Shown one piece after another: positions 10,851 through 19,969 of a stretch of 64,000 nt of DNA. This DNA comes from Symbiodinium natans (lineage: Eukaryota; Sar; Dinophyceae; Suessiales; Symbiodiniaceae): positions 505,232 to 569,231 of the forward strand of contig CAJNDS010002268.1 of NCBI GenBank assembly GCA_905221605.1, read 5' to 3'. A program made the translations under genes and the position numbers. Position 1 is the stretch's first letter. The number at the start of each line of letters is the position of its first letter. Below the pieces are notes generated by a model. That model saw only the letters and a program-made list of their open reading frames with translations, searched no databases and was not told the DNA's origin.

Positions 10851-13438
10851 CAGCCAAGAAATCAATGATAACAAGCAGTTCCTGCAATGGGCACCAGAGG
10901 CTGAGAATTGCAAGCATAACATGGAAGCCGGACACTAAATTCGTCTGCCGGAATTGAGTCTTGGAGACTTTGGAAACTCTGGAAGCACTGAATGCAACTT
11001 GGACGGCTGATACTACTGGGCACAAAGCGGTCAAGCAGCTTGAAGCATAGACTCCGCGGTGCCGGTGTGTCGAAGCAATTTTGATAGCAGCCCAGCAGTG
11101 CTCAATCAAACAAAGCAATCATTCGGCCTCGACTTTGGTCTGAGGGAATGTGAGACATGGATAAAAAGAGCAAACTCCAGAATGTGGATAAGGGACGCTG
11201 CCAAACATGCAGGCCAGCAAAGGGCAGATACCAGCATTGAAATGAAGAAGCCTTGAGTCTCAATGGGTAGTAAACTTGTGGTTAAGAATACGTCGACTGG
11301 TAAGTAAGTGCGAGAAAGCCAGGGCGATTCTGGAAGAATTAGCAAGTGCACACCGGTGCTGCTGGGAAGCTGGATTAGCCGTGAAGGCGACGTTGTCACT
11401 GCTTTCAGAAATGCCCACAAGAACCAAGCAAGCAGCTAATCCATGGTCGCAGAGTGGGTCTTACGTTAAGGGTAATCAACTTCCAAGCAAGAGAAGTTTT
11501 GATGGCAAACAAAGAACCAGCCAAATGGCTACGGCTGGATTGGAGAATGTCAAGTCTTACAATGGATAGCGGCCTTGCACATAAAACCCTTGTTGGCAGT
11601 CGGCACCTTGTCCGGCCCCCTGTCAGGCGCACGCCAAGTCGCATTTCCTGCCCTAGTTCTTGCGAACCAGGTCGGACAATTCTTCAAACCAGGTTATGGC
11701 TGTTTAGTTGGAGATATGTGAATTAAGGGCAGCATGGATCCGTTAAGGTGAAATGACGAGACAGTGCAGAATTGGGCCTTAATCAATATGGAACGGTCTA
11801 TAGGGATTGACCACCCCGCTGGTAGAGGGATAGCGGCCTCTGAGAATCGGAGGGCATGGATTACCGCTACAACCGGTGACTCCACGCCACACACCTTTAA
11901 CAGGTGGCCGGTACAGGAGCCAAGCATATAGGTCTAAAAACGACCAGCTTCGGTCAACGGAGCGTTTCCCACCAACAAGGGCATGGATCACTAAAGTCTT
12001 TGAAGCCACGGCCACAACTTGGTCAAGTGGAATTCCGGCCTTACTTCGGTTGAGGGTAGCGGGACGTCAAACCAAGGACAAGAAACCCACAGCCGCTTCG
12101 GGTGGCACGCCTCGCAGCGTGCAGACGAGAAATTCACCTGTAGTATTTGTCCAGTTGGTGCCAAGTGGTGTTTGACTGTACAGAGAGAAGCATAAGAGTT
12201 TTTCTGCTGCATGAATTGGCATGAGCATGTTTGGTTTGCCCAAAGTCCTGAAGCATGTTGTGTTGACTGCGACGCAGATGTCTTGTCTTGTTGGCATGGC
12301 CGAGGATGAGTTTTGAAGCACTTGGAACTCTGCTTGAGAGCAGTAGTGAAGAAGTGCGTGTCAGAACTCTAAGGTTCTGTCTTGTTGCAACTCACTCCGT
12401 GTCCCCGCCACTTCGTTCGTTGCCGTTGGACGTGTAGGATGGGAGTAGGAGTGCAGAGTGGACTCTGAAGCTTCGCTGTTTTTGCTGTTCGGAAGTGACC
12501 TGAAGTCCCCGAGGTGTAGACCAAAGCAGTTGCATTGTTCTTTTGCTTTACCTCCTTTGTAGAACAAAGTTGAGATGGAATTCGTAGCCTTTTGGAGCCC
12601 TTAGCTCTTGGAGAGAGCTTGCTGCAAGAACTGAAGCTTGCTGAACATTTTGGTGTTTGGGAAAAAGAGACAGCTGCGCGAGCTCTGCTTTTCACAGGTG
12701 GGAACACATCTAACATTTGCACGTCTGATGTTGAAAGCTTGCGGAGCTAGCAAGCTACAAGGTGAGGTGCCTGGAGGCTTGCGGCGGTTGTCGTGCCTCC
12801 AATTCCGTAAGTGTTGGAAGGTTTCGCTCCATGCCTGCCTGTGCCGAGCGGCTTCGAAGGACAGCGAAGGGGTTGCCACCAGTGGAGTGCCCATAGGGCG
12901 GAGGCGGAAGGGGAGATAGAAAGGCAATGGTGAGGACTGTGGCATGCGGTGGGTTTTCAACTTGCTGGGCAATGTGTGTGTTGGAGTCGATTTGGTAGGC
13001 TCTTTCGCGCCCGCTATGGGGTTAGCCGGAGACTGCTAGCGTCCGCCATTGGAGATCCCCCCTTCAGCAAAAGTAGCAGGATTGGGGCAACTTTGAAGTT
13101 CAAGCAGCCACTGCTTCGCATGAAGTCTGATCGCGTTGTGGGTTACAGAACATTGGAAGAAGTGCAAGGTAGCGGATAGCCTACGGGACCGGCCATCAAT
13201 TGACCTGGCAGACTTTCGCATCAGGGCTGCTCTGACCTTGTCGAGAAGGAGGAATTTGCCAACTGCCTTCCAAGCATTCCAACTCTGTTCCATTCGCAGG
13301 TGATCCAGAGGGAAGGAGAAGAGAAGCAGGTCAGCGTCATCATTCAAGGGGGCCGGTATTCAACGTGGCTTGTAAGGGACATGCCCTGACAAAGCACAGA
13401 CGGTTGTCTGCAACCTGCCCTAGCAACAAGCAACCGCA
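10851..13438. other. No gene seen
   Basis: Mixed-composition host DNA. Only short ORFs without recognisable domains are present on either strand, and no clear repeat or RNA gene was found. A highly spliced or degraded gene cannot be excluded. Confidence 0.5.
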
Positions 13439-13590
13439 CGCCGATGAGCACGGCGAACTTACACACGAACCCTAAATTGAAAGGAGAAGGCACGCCGATA
13501 CCACGAACTTTACATACGAACCCTAAATTGAAAGAAGAAGGTACACCGATGACCACGCGAGCTTTGCACACGAACCCTAAATTGATCTCT
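13439..13590 (+). repeat. Three-copy tandem repeat, unit about 51-54 bp
   Basis: Each unit contains CACGAACCCTAAATTGA and a preceding CCGATGACCACG-like segment. The units are diverged, the last one being truncated. Confidence 0.8.
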
Positions 13591-14224
13591 CAATGGTATT
13601 CCAAGAGCCAGCGGTTTCTGTCCATCGCATTTTGCCACTTGGAAAGCTCGTCGCTTTCCAACGTGATGTCCAACTGTATCTAACTCCGCGAGGTCTAGAA
13701 GTCGACGAGAATTCCACAATGCCGAGGATGCTGATGTTATGGCCGCGAGCACGTGGGACATGATCTATGACGCAGCAACCGCAAGTGGCCAAGTGGACGC
13801 TTCCCCGAGCAAAGGTTCGAAATTGGGTTGGCAACCTCCTACGCAAGCTCTGCGCCGACCCTTGGTGATGACACGGGAAGCGGCTCGCGGGAACTGTGCC
13901 GATGGCCTCAACCTGACCCGTCTCTTGAACTTGCGGAACAGCCTTTCATTCTTTTTGGAGGATGTGTTGCACATTGTCAGACCGTTCAGCGAGGTGTTCT
14001 AATTTGACAGGAAGCGGCGTGCCTTTTTTTGTCGCCTTCCAGGAGCAGATGACCCAGCGCAGCGAGTTGTGAGGGTTGTTTGTGCTAACGCCCTACCAAT
14101 TGACCCGCGGGTTTTGCTTGTTTTCAGGTTTTTTGGAGTTGTTGCAATGTGTCTTCAGGTCTTTTCGCGTTGTTGCCGCATGTCTTCCGGCGTTTCTTTG
14201 GAGTTCGTGCCAGATGGGTGGGGG
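13591..14224. other. Host flank of the viral element, no gene seen
   Basis: No supported ORF. The last bases before the element are GGGTGGGGG, the left half of the apparent G-rich target site. Confidence 0.5.
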
Positions 14225-14550
14225 CAAAAATTACTAAAAGGGGGATTCTCAGGACTTACTCATCATTCGTTGCCCCCCTCCGCTGTTATTTCACATCCTA
14301 ACCCGCCTTCTTCAATTTCTTCTCCCCTTCCACCTCATTCGCTTTTCAGAAGGGGCTTCTAGGGGTTATTGACCAATATTGCCCTTTTACCCTCGGTTTT
14401 CAGCATTTTTTCATCATACATTTCCACCTCATTCGTTTTTACACTCCACTCCCTAACATTCTTTCCAATTCTCATACCACCGCCCTTCATTCATTTCCCC
14501 TAATTTCCATCCTACTTTTCCAAAGCTCCCTAACAATATTCTTACCAAAG
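14225..14550 (+). repeat. Left terminal inverted repeat
   Basis: 326 bp matching the reverse complement of 35795-36120 without length change, beginning CAAAAATTACTAAAAGGGGG. Weaker matching runs on to about 14572 (around TTGCTTGAAGTC). It contains no ORF of note. Confidence 0.95.
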
Positions 14551-14576
14551 TTCCCGTTGCTTGAAGTCTTTTAACC

Positions 14577-14601
14577 ATCATATTAATTATTTTAATATGA
14601 T
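14577..14601. terminator. AT-rich perfect hairpin (10-bp stem)
   Basis: ATCATATTAA and TTAATATGAT pair around a 5-base loop. It lies just inside the left repeat and downstream of the leftward gene ending at 14641, so it may act as a 3'-end signal. Confidence 0.5.
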
Positions 14602-14640
14602 AGTTATCTAATCCATTTCATCTAAATTCAAATACAGATT

Positions 14641-14916
14641 TTATTTCCATAATTCAATATTTTCTTTACAACATTTGATACTCTTCAACTTACAGCTTTT
14701 GTCAGATATCTTTTTTGACAAGTCAAAATAGCACGATGACTTTTTATTAAGCCACACAACAAGTTCTTCTGAATTATCTTCATCTAATGCTTCTATTCTG
14801 CTACTATACTTAAATATTTTCTTATAAATATTGTCTATGTCCTCATTTAATTCTTCAAGTTCAATTTCATATATTTTCAGTTCTTCTTCTTTCTCCTTAA
14901 TACGTTTCTCGCTCAT
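14641..14916 (-). CDS. Small coiled-coil protein, unknown function
   Basis: 91 codons, rich in Lys and Glu with heptad-like hydrophobic spacing over most of its length, so probably a coiled coil. It has three cysteines near the C-terminus but no recognisable zinc finger. It is the left-most gene of the element and reads toward the left repeat, downstream of the integrase. An ACTTAAAGA motif lies 26 bp upstream of its ATG, shared with the polymerase gene, suggesting early-type expression. Confidence 0.7.
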   Translation of the reverse strand: MSEKRIKEKEEELKIYEIELEELNEDIDNIYKKIFKYSSRIEALDEDNSEELVVWLNKKSSCYFDLSKKISDKSCKLKSIKCCKENIELWK

Positions 14917-14941
14917 TGCACTAATATTATAGGGCGTTTTG

Positions 14942-14952
14942 TCTTTAAGTCA
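14942..14952 (-). promoter_or_regulatory. ACTTAAAGA motif, putative early promoter element
   Basis: On the minus strand it reads TGACTTAAAGA, 26 bp before the ATG at 14916, followed by an AAAACGCCCTATAATATT stretch. The arrangement is shared with the sites at 16299, 28717 and 32567. Confidence 0.5.
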
Positions 14953-14962
14953 TTTTATATTT

Positions 14963-15887
14963 TCAATCAACCAACAACAACTCGTGTCTATTATAGTGCT
15001 TTTCCCTACCTTCCAAAAGATAATATTTATTAAGTTGTGGGTCTCTTTTTACTTCCTTGACTTCATAAGTTCTTTCAGACCATTGACTGCGTGTCTCTTT
15101 CCTGATAGTTGCCTTTGCCTTTATCAAAAACTTTAACCTTATCTCCGACTTCAATCTTTGGATATCTCCTTAAATACTTTTCTTTCAACACTGTGTTAGC
15201 CTTAACTTCAACAGAATTATCGTCTTTATGTGCTTCGTCTGGTATCATTCCAGTTGTTGAATGAACCATCTTTTTGTTATACTTATCCATAACAGGTTTT
15301 AATAATATAGTCCAAGCCCCTTTTGTTTGTAAAGCTCTATCACCAATCATCTTTTTAAATGTTCTAATCGCTCTTTCTGCTACATTAGCGTGAGTTAGTG
15401 TTACAATGTGCGTAATACCCTCACCTTTGAAATAATCCTGCAATTTCTTATAATTAAATGCTCCGTCATGGTCAGTATAAATACTTTGCGGTTGACCTAA
15501 TACTTTGAAACATTCCAGAAATGCTTTATACACATCTTCACCATCTTTGTTTTCCATCGGCACTACGTGAGTTTTCTTACTAAAATTATCAATACAAATC
15601 AAACCGTATCTTTTATATTCTTCTTTAAAGGTGTCAGTGTCTTTCATCAAGCTAGTCATATCCATAATATCAATAGAATAAACAGATCTAGCAAAAGGAG
15701 GTGAATAACTGTTTGAGTTTTTATAATTCCTTCGTTGTTTGTTAGGTTGTTTTTTAACCCACTCCTTAACTTCATCTAGCGTTATTGCAAGACCATCTTT
15801 CTTCGCTTCTTCATACAAATTTCTAACGCTTCCATAACCCCTTTCTAAATCATAATATATCTTTTCCAGAACTTCGTTTTTACTCAT
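14963..15887 (-). pseudogene. INT: Retroviral-type (rve) integrase with one frameshift
   Basis: The first frame (15887 down to 15075, 270 codons) has the rve core: Asp in SIDIMDM (about residue 73), Asp in YTDHDG (about 139) and Glu in NVAERAIRTF (about 171), a DDE triad with somewhat less than the usual 35-residue spacing. It stops soon after the start of a C-terminal barrel-like segment (VGDKVKVF). The rest of that segment, with the typical SQWSERTYEV and a YLLEG strand, continues in another frame to 14963. One single-base indel near 15095-15115 explains the split. The product would cut and join element ends to host DNA. Either a real inactivating mutation or an assembly error fits. Confidence 0.85.
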
Positions 15888-15921
15888 ATTTAATATTAAT
15901 AATATTTTATTAATATTAAAT
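15888..15921. terminator. AT-rich perfect hairpin (12-bp stem)
   Basis: ATTTAATATTAA pairs with TTAATATTAAAT around a 10-base loop. It lies in the gap between the integrase start and the end of the leftward zinc-finger gene. Confidence 0.55.
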
Positions 15922-16271
15922 CATCCAAACAACACCTTTCTTACAATTCGTTCTCCTAATTCTGCCTGTCTCTTTTCTTCCGAAAGTCTTTGACACTTAA
16001 CGCTTTTGTAATGCTTACTTCTTATTGTGTTTGTTGATAGCATACTACCACATCTTTCACATTCATATTCGTGACTGTTGTTTTTAAAGTAATTCTTAAA
16101 ATATCCTTCTTCTCTGTATTTTGCATTTAAGCGGTCATTATGAGATTTCTTCTTCAACTTCCTTTGAGCCATTACTTCATCATTTGATTCAATTGAGTTC
16201 CACATTGCATCAAACAAGTCTTCATCAATACATAATTTTTCTCCATTTTCTGAAACAAGAAAAGAATTCAT
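15921..16271 (-). CDS. Small zinc-finger protein, unknown function
   Basis: 116 codons. The C-terminal half has a short C2HC-type finger: CERCGSML followed by SKHYKSVKC (about residues 73-96). The middle is basic. The same finger pattern recurs in the 205-aa protein and in the tails of both GIY-YIG genes of this element, which suggests a shared DNA-binding module. It sits immediately upstream of the integrase on the same strand. An ACTTAAAGA motif lies 28 bp upstream of the start. Confidence 0.75.
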   Translation of the reverse strand: MNSFLVSENGEKLCIDEDLFDAMWNSIESNDEVMAQRKLKKKSHNDRLNAKYREEGYFKNYFKNNSHEYECERCGSMLSTNTIRSKHYKSVKCQRLSEEKRQAELGERIVRKVLFG

Positions 16272-16289
16272 TTATCTTATCTATTAAAT

Positions 16290-16350
16290 ATAAATATTTC
16301 TTTAAGTGATTTTTCTTTTGGGATAAAAATCATTTGAAAGAAATATTTAT
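16290..16350. terminator. Long AT-rich hairpin (about 24-bp stem)
   Basis: The outer 14 bp (ATAAATATTTCTTT against AAAGAAATATTTAT) are perfect and continue, with one bulge and one mismatch, through AAGTGATTTTT against AAAAATCATTT, leaving a 10-base loop. It ends exactly at the stop codon of the leftward gene at 16351 and overlaps the ACTTAAAGA motif of the next gene. Confidence 0.6.
16299..16309 (-). promoter_or_regulatory. ACTTAAAGA motif, putative early promoter element
   Basis: It reads TCACTTAAAGA on the minus strand, 28 bp before the ATG at 16271. It is embedded in the long hairpin at 16290-16350. Confidence 0.45.
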
Positions 16351-16779
16351 TTATCTACTTCTTCCTGACGAACTCCTAGACCTTATGTATTCAATAGTCC
16401 TTTCCGAACTGGCAACACTAACGGGATTTGAACTTTGTAAATATTCAACTGTTCTATCGGAGGGCACTGAACTTTGAACTGTTTCTGGCGGACTAGATTG
16501 AACGTATTCACTCAATGCCCCTTCTTCAATTGGTAACAATGCACTTCTTCCAGAACTTCGTCTTGAACTTGATGAAGATGAAGGCTCATAAGATCTCTTA
16601 ACATTCATTGGTAAAGAAGAACTACTCGCTTGACTTTCTTCTGTTGCTAAACGCTCTACATTCTCCTCATCTTCTTCCTCTTCTCTTTGCTGTCGTTGCT
16701 CTCTCATTCTTCGTAACTCTTCTCTTCCTTCTTCGTATTCATCATCTCCGAACATACTATCAAACATTCTTCTCATCAA
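16351..16779 (-). CDS. Low-complexity protein rich in Ser, Glu and Arg
   Basis: 142 codons beginning MMRRMFDSMFGDDEYEEG. After a Glu/Arg-rich stretch it has Ser clusters and three imperfect repeats of the type EYVQSSPPETV / EYLQSSNPVSV / EYIRSRSS in the last third. Its start overlaps the stop of the 122-aa gene by a few bases, so the two are probably co-transcribed. No known domain; a disordered virion protein is possible from its place among structural genes. Confidence 0.7.
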   Translation of the reverse strand: MMRRMFDSMFGDDEYEEGREELRRMREQRQQREEEEDEENVERLATEESQASSSSLPMNVKRSYEPSSSSSSRRSSGRSALLPIEEGALSEYVQSSPPETVQSSVPSDRTVEYLQSSNPVSVASSERTIEYIRSRSSSGRSR

Positions 16780-17144
16780 ACTTTTTCGGTTTGCTTTCCT
16801 TTTTGTTTTTCTGCTTGTTGTTCAACTGATTTCGCACTGCTTACTATACTAGATGCTTCACTCACTTCTTCCTTCACTGCTTCTTCGGGTGTTCTCATAC
16901 TTTCACTAACAGAAGGATTTGAAGAAGAAGCTATATTAAAATCCGTCTGTGTTGCTTTATTTGGATTATCATTATTGTTAATATTTATTCTCTTATCATA
17001 ATTACTTAAATCAAACTCATCAAAATCAACATCATCTAGTAAAATACCCATTAAACTTCTTCTTTCTCTTTCCGGTAATACTTTTAACCTTCTCGTTCTA
17101 GCTTCCTTTAACATTTGCTCATATGTAGGGCGAAGTTTAAGCAT
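16776..17144 (-). CDS. Unknown protein with N-terminal KLRPTYEQM motif
   Basis: 122 codons. The N-terminus MLKLRPTYEQMLKE closely resembles LKLRPTYDEMIGMI at the start of the adjacent 356-aa protein. The remainder is acidic and then low-complexity. The shared motif suggests a common docking or processing signal, or descent of one gene from a duplicated 5' end of the other. It overlaps the 142-aa gene downstream and follows the 356-aa gene by 13 bp. Confidence 0.7.
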   Translation of the reverse strand: MLKLRPTYEQMLKEARTRRLKVLPERERRSLMGILLDDVDFDEFDLSNYDKRININNNDNPNKATQTDFNIASSSNPSVSESMRTPEEAVKEEVSEASSIVSSAKSVEQQAEKQKGKQTEKV

Positions 17145-17157
17145 TCTATATATTTGT

Positions 17158-18228
17158 TTATATAATACTTGCTAATGCATCTTGCGCTACTGCGAGAGCT
17201 ACGTCTTTTGCAACTTCTTTACCTGCATATAAAACCGCACCACCTACTGCTTTTGCTCCACTAGCAATAGCTGAACCAATGCCACCACTTGAAGAAGCGC
17301 TTTCTTGATTTGTAGGTTTCTTTTTCATCATTTTTCTCATTTCTCTAAATTTCTTTGCTTCTTGTTTAACTGTCTTACCTGCAAAGCCTGATTGTTGCCA
17401 TTCCGCTGTTTCTTTCAAGCCTTCAATGATGGAAACCAGATACTGCTTCTTTCTCTGTTCGTTTGGCAACTTGTCGGTTAATTCCATTATTTCGGGTGAC
17501 AATAAATCGCGAACATACAATTGAAACAACAAACCTGTTGATTTAATGTCTTGATTATTGATAAGATTGTCTGGGTCAAAGTCTCCTACCAATCCTATTT
17601 TATCGGTTAGGCTTCCTTCATCTTCTTCTTCCTCGTCACGGCTTCGCCCTGAGGGCGAACTTCGTTCGCCGTCACTAACAGACTCTAAATCTGGCATTTT
17701 ATCACTACCTTCGTCAGAAGCCATTGAATGAACCGGAACACCTACTGGTAATGATTGAGAATGAACGTCAGCTAAATCACTACTAGCGCTACTAGTAGCC
17801 CTGTCTCTTGCTTTTTGTGTTTTCTGATTGTGAGCGTCTATTTCCGATTGAACTCTGGCTATTTCCTCAGCGATAAAATCGTCAACGTCATAAAACTCAA
17901 CTTCCCTGGGTGTATTGATACCACTTGCAGAAACGCTACTTGAAGTAGCAGATAAAACACCCATTGATGAGCCCGTTGCCATTGACCTCTGTCTTAATTG
18001 CGCTTGTCGCATTTCGTTTTTGACCTTGTCTTCTTCCTGCTTCTTCAAACCTAGAAAATCAACGTTGTCAAACTGACTTCCAAACTGATTGTTTCTGAAT
18101 AGGGTGGCTCGTCTGTCGGTAATGTTTTCAATTGAAGGTCTATTAGCGTCTCCTTGACTTTCAATCATTCCTATCATCTCGTCATACGTAGGACGTAATT
18201 TTAATTCAGATTTCAATGTTTTAATCAT
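17158..18228 (-). CDS. Putative minor virion protein with KLRPTY motif and hydrophobic C-terminus
   Basis: 356 codons. The N-terminal LKLRPTYDEMIG matches the 122-aa neighbour. The centre is disordered (Ser/Asp/Glu-rich), followed by a helical segment (about 215-300) and a C-terminal Gly/Ala-rich helix-forming region (GIGSAIASGAKAVGGAVLY and onward), which could be amphipathic and membrane-active like minor proteins of adenovirus-type capsids; that is inference. A 30-bp palindromic insert with a 6-bp direct repeat (17634-17675) adds about 12 codons in frame. Confidence 0.65.
   Translation of the reverse strand: MIKTLKSELKLRPTYDEMIGMIESQGDANRPSIENITDRRATLFRNNQFGSQFDNVDFLGLKKQEEDKVKNEMRQAQLRQRSMATGSSMGVLSATSSSVSASGINTPREVEFYDVDDFIAEEIARVQSEIDAHNQKTQKARDRATSSASSDLADVHSQSLPVGVPVHSMASDEGSDKMPDLESVSDGERSSPSGRSRDEEEEDEGSLTDKIGLVGDFDPDNLINNQDIKSTGLLFQLYVRDLLSPEIMELTDKLPNEQRKKQYLVSIIEGLKETAEWQQSGFAGKTVKQEAKKFREMRKMMKKKPTNQESASSSGGIGSAIASGAKAVGGAVLYAGKEVAKDVALAVAQDALASII
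17634..17675. repeat. Short double-hairpin palindromic element, in-frame insert
   Basis: TTCGCCCT-G-AGGGCGAA and GGCGAAC-TTC-GTTCGCC form two adjacent GC-rich hairpins in an AT-rich gene. CGTCAC is repeated directly on both sides (17634-17639 and 17670-17675), like a target duplication. The 36-bp net addition keeps the reading frame. Confidence 0.7.
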
Positions 18229-18237
18229 ATTATTAAC

Positions 18238-18558
18238 TTAGATTATATTTGCTATAATATTTTTTAGGTCAGATTGTCGTTTTTGTAGCTCTTCCTTTGT
18301 TCTAACCGGCATCATAGGTCTCTCTAACTGTCTGTTAATACTATCCAGTTCTCCTTGGTAAAGGCTCTTCTTCTGATGTTCCAGCCAGTCATTCCTTAAC
18401 CTAATGTTCTTGCCTCGGTTCTCCGCCTCTTCAATTCTTAACTTCATATCCTCTAAATATTTTAACCTACTGGAAACCCCGATTGAACTGTCCAAATCGT
18501 AATACCTGCTAACTTGGGGCGCACGCTTAAACTCTGGCTTACTCTTAAACATACTCAT
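18238..18558 (-). CDS. Small basic protein, unknown function
   Basis: 106 codons with a predicted long helix in the middle (LKYLEDMKLRIEEAENRG) and another in the C-terminal third, suggesting a coiled coil. No known domain. It lies in the leftward structural-type block between the 205-aa zinc-finger gene and the 356-aa gene, and a perfect AT hairpin separates it from the gene upstream. Confidence 0.7.
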   Translation of the reverse strand: MSMFKSKPEFKRAPQVSRYYDLDSSIGVSSRLKYLEDMKLRIEEAENRGKNIRLRNDWLEHQKKSLYQGELDSINRQLERPMMPVRTKEELQKRQSDLKNIIANII

Positions 18559-18559
18559 T

Positions 18560-18591
18560 ATTAATATTATTTAGATAAAAATAATATTAAT
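18560..18591. terminator. AT-rich perfect hairpin (13-bp stem)
   Basis: ATTAATATTATTT pairs with AAATAATATTAAT around the loop AGATAA. It lies between the end of the 205-aa gene and the start of the 106-aa gene. Its stem matches most of the hairpin at 28236-28263. Confidence 0.6.
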
Positions 18592-18597
18592 ATTCAT

Positions 18598-19215
18598 TCA
18601 AAACATACTGCTTTTGAACCTATTTATTTTTTCAATTTTCTCCTGTTGCTTGGCTTTCTTAATTTCATTGTAATGTTGTTGTAAAAGCTCTGTTGCTGAT
18701 AGTTGTCTAGGCGGAGGTGTATCTTGCATTCTAACTGGCACACTTGGCACACTTGCTTTCGTCTTAACTTCAATAGGCTCTGAATAATTAACAACTTCAT
18801 TTTTTACGTTTTGAGAGTTTTTATCGTTTTCTTTTTCATATTTTGCTTTCATTTCGTCTTCAATTTCTTTTCGCAATTGTTCTTTCAATTTAGACCCGTA
18901 TGAGTTTTGTTGCTTGGCTATTGGTCGTGTTTCGGTCGGTTGTCCTTTACAGTTTTTAGGGTGAGAATGTCTTAATGATTTTGGTAACATCTTTTTATCA
19001 CAGTCGGGACAATTGACCATTTCAATTACTTTAACGCTTCGTGCCATCTTCTTCGGTTTTGCCTTTGGCTTGGCTTCTTCTTGTTCTTCTTCAATTTTTG
19101 GTGGCTCGTCTTGCTTATGTGTTTCTTCGGGGGCTTCTTCATTAACCTCATTAACCACTTCTTCATTTACTTTTTCATTCTTGCTTTCTTGGACTTCCTC
19201 ACTAATGGTTTCCAT
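18598..19215 (-). CDS. Acidic protein with a short zinc finger
   Basis: 205 codons. The first 50 residues are strongly acidic, then a Lys-rich linker leads to a finger CPDCDKKML...RHSHPKNC (about 70-89). A charged helical region and a basic C-terminus follow. The finger resembles those of the 116-aa protein and the GIY-YIG tails. It may bind nucleic acid; function unknown. Confidence 0.7.
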   Translation of the reverse strand: METISEEVQESKNEKVNEEVVNEVNEEAPEETHKQDEPPKIEEEQEEAKPKAKPKKMARSVKVIEMVNCPDCDKKMLPKSLRHSHPKNCKGQPTETRPIAKQQNSYGSKLKEQLRKEIEDEMKAKYEKENDKNSQNVKNEVVNYSEPIEVKTKASVPSVPVRMQDTPPPRQLSATELLQQHYNEIKKAKQQEKIEKINRFKSSMF

Positions 19216-19238
19216 ATTTTCTATATAGATTTTTTATT

Positions 19239-19931
19239 TTAAATAAATCTTTGTTGTTCTAACCATTGTTGATGCTTTAATGATTTTAAATGTCTTGACT
19301 TATGCTTTTTTGTTAAAGTTGTTCCACAATCACAAGTCCAAGGCTCTTTCCGTTGAGACAGGATTTTTAGCTTGTTATTCTTGTAATACTCGTTGCTCTT
19401 TTCTCTCCTTTCTTCTAGGCTGCTATAATAATTTTTTACAGCGGACTGCTTCAAGCTTTCTTTGTTTTCCTGATAATACAGTTGTCTTTGTTCCTTTATT
19501 TTGTCTTTGTTTCTTTGTTGGTATTCTCTCATTTGTTGTAATATTACTTCTTTATTGTTTTCATATCGTTGTTTTCTATAACATCTGGTTTTGTCTTTTT
19601 CATCTTCATTATACTGTCTTAAACTCCTACCTGCTATATTCTTGTTAACACAATCAATCTCTCTTTGGTATTTCCCCTCTCTTGCGTGTAGCTCTTCTTT
19701 ACTATTACATGGAAACTTTTCTATAAGCTCAATTATACAGTTTTCGACTCCGTATTCATCAAAGAGTTGCCAAGAGGTTGAGTATTTTGTTTTGTCTATC
19801 GCCCCCCTTTTGTAATCTCGTTTATGTGATGAAAATCTGCGACTCAACTCTTCACAAGTTGAACCTACATAGCACTTAGTATAAGAACTATCCCAAATTC
19901 TATATATTTTACCTTTTTGATAGTCAGGCAT
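19239..19931 (-). CDS. GIY-YIG homing-type endonuclease with C-terminal zinc finger
   Basis: 230 codons. The N-terminus has the GIY-YIG core: KIYRIWDSS and CYVGST for the two motif halves, an Arg in LSRRFSSHKR, and the downstream Glu in KEELHAREGKYQ. A long charged helical linker (about 100-190) leads to a C-terminal finger CDCGTTLTKKHKSRH. GIY-YIG enzymes make site-specific breaks and are common mobile genes in viral genomes. A decayed relative lies at 25925-26514. Confidence 0.9.
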   Translation of the reverse strand: MPDYQKGKIYRIWDSSYTKCYVGSTCEELSRRFSSHKRDYKRGAIDKTKYSTSWQLFDEYGVENCIIELIEKFPCNSKEELHAREGKYQREIDCVNKNIAGRSLRQYNEDEKDKTRCYRKQRYENNKEVILQQMREYQQRNKDKIKEQRQLYYQENKESLKQSAVKNYYSSLEERREKSNEYYKNNKLKILSQRKEPWTCDCGTTLTKKHKSRHLKSLKHQQWLEQQRFI

Positions 19932-19969
19932 TATATGTTAATATATGTTTTTATATGTTTAAATGCGTT

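Noticed and set aside
14963-15154. Separate 63-aa gene
   Set aside because: Its sequence is the missing C-terminal segment of the integrase, so it is described as part of the frameshifted gene.
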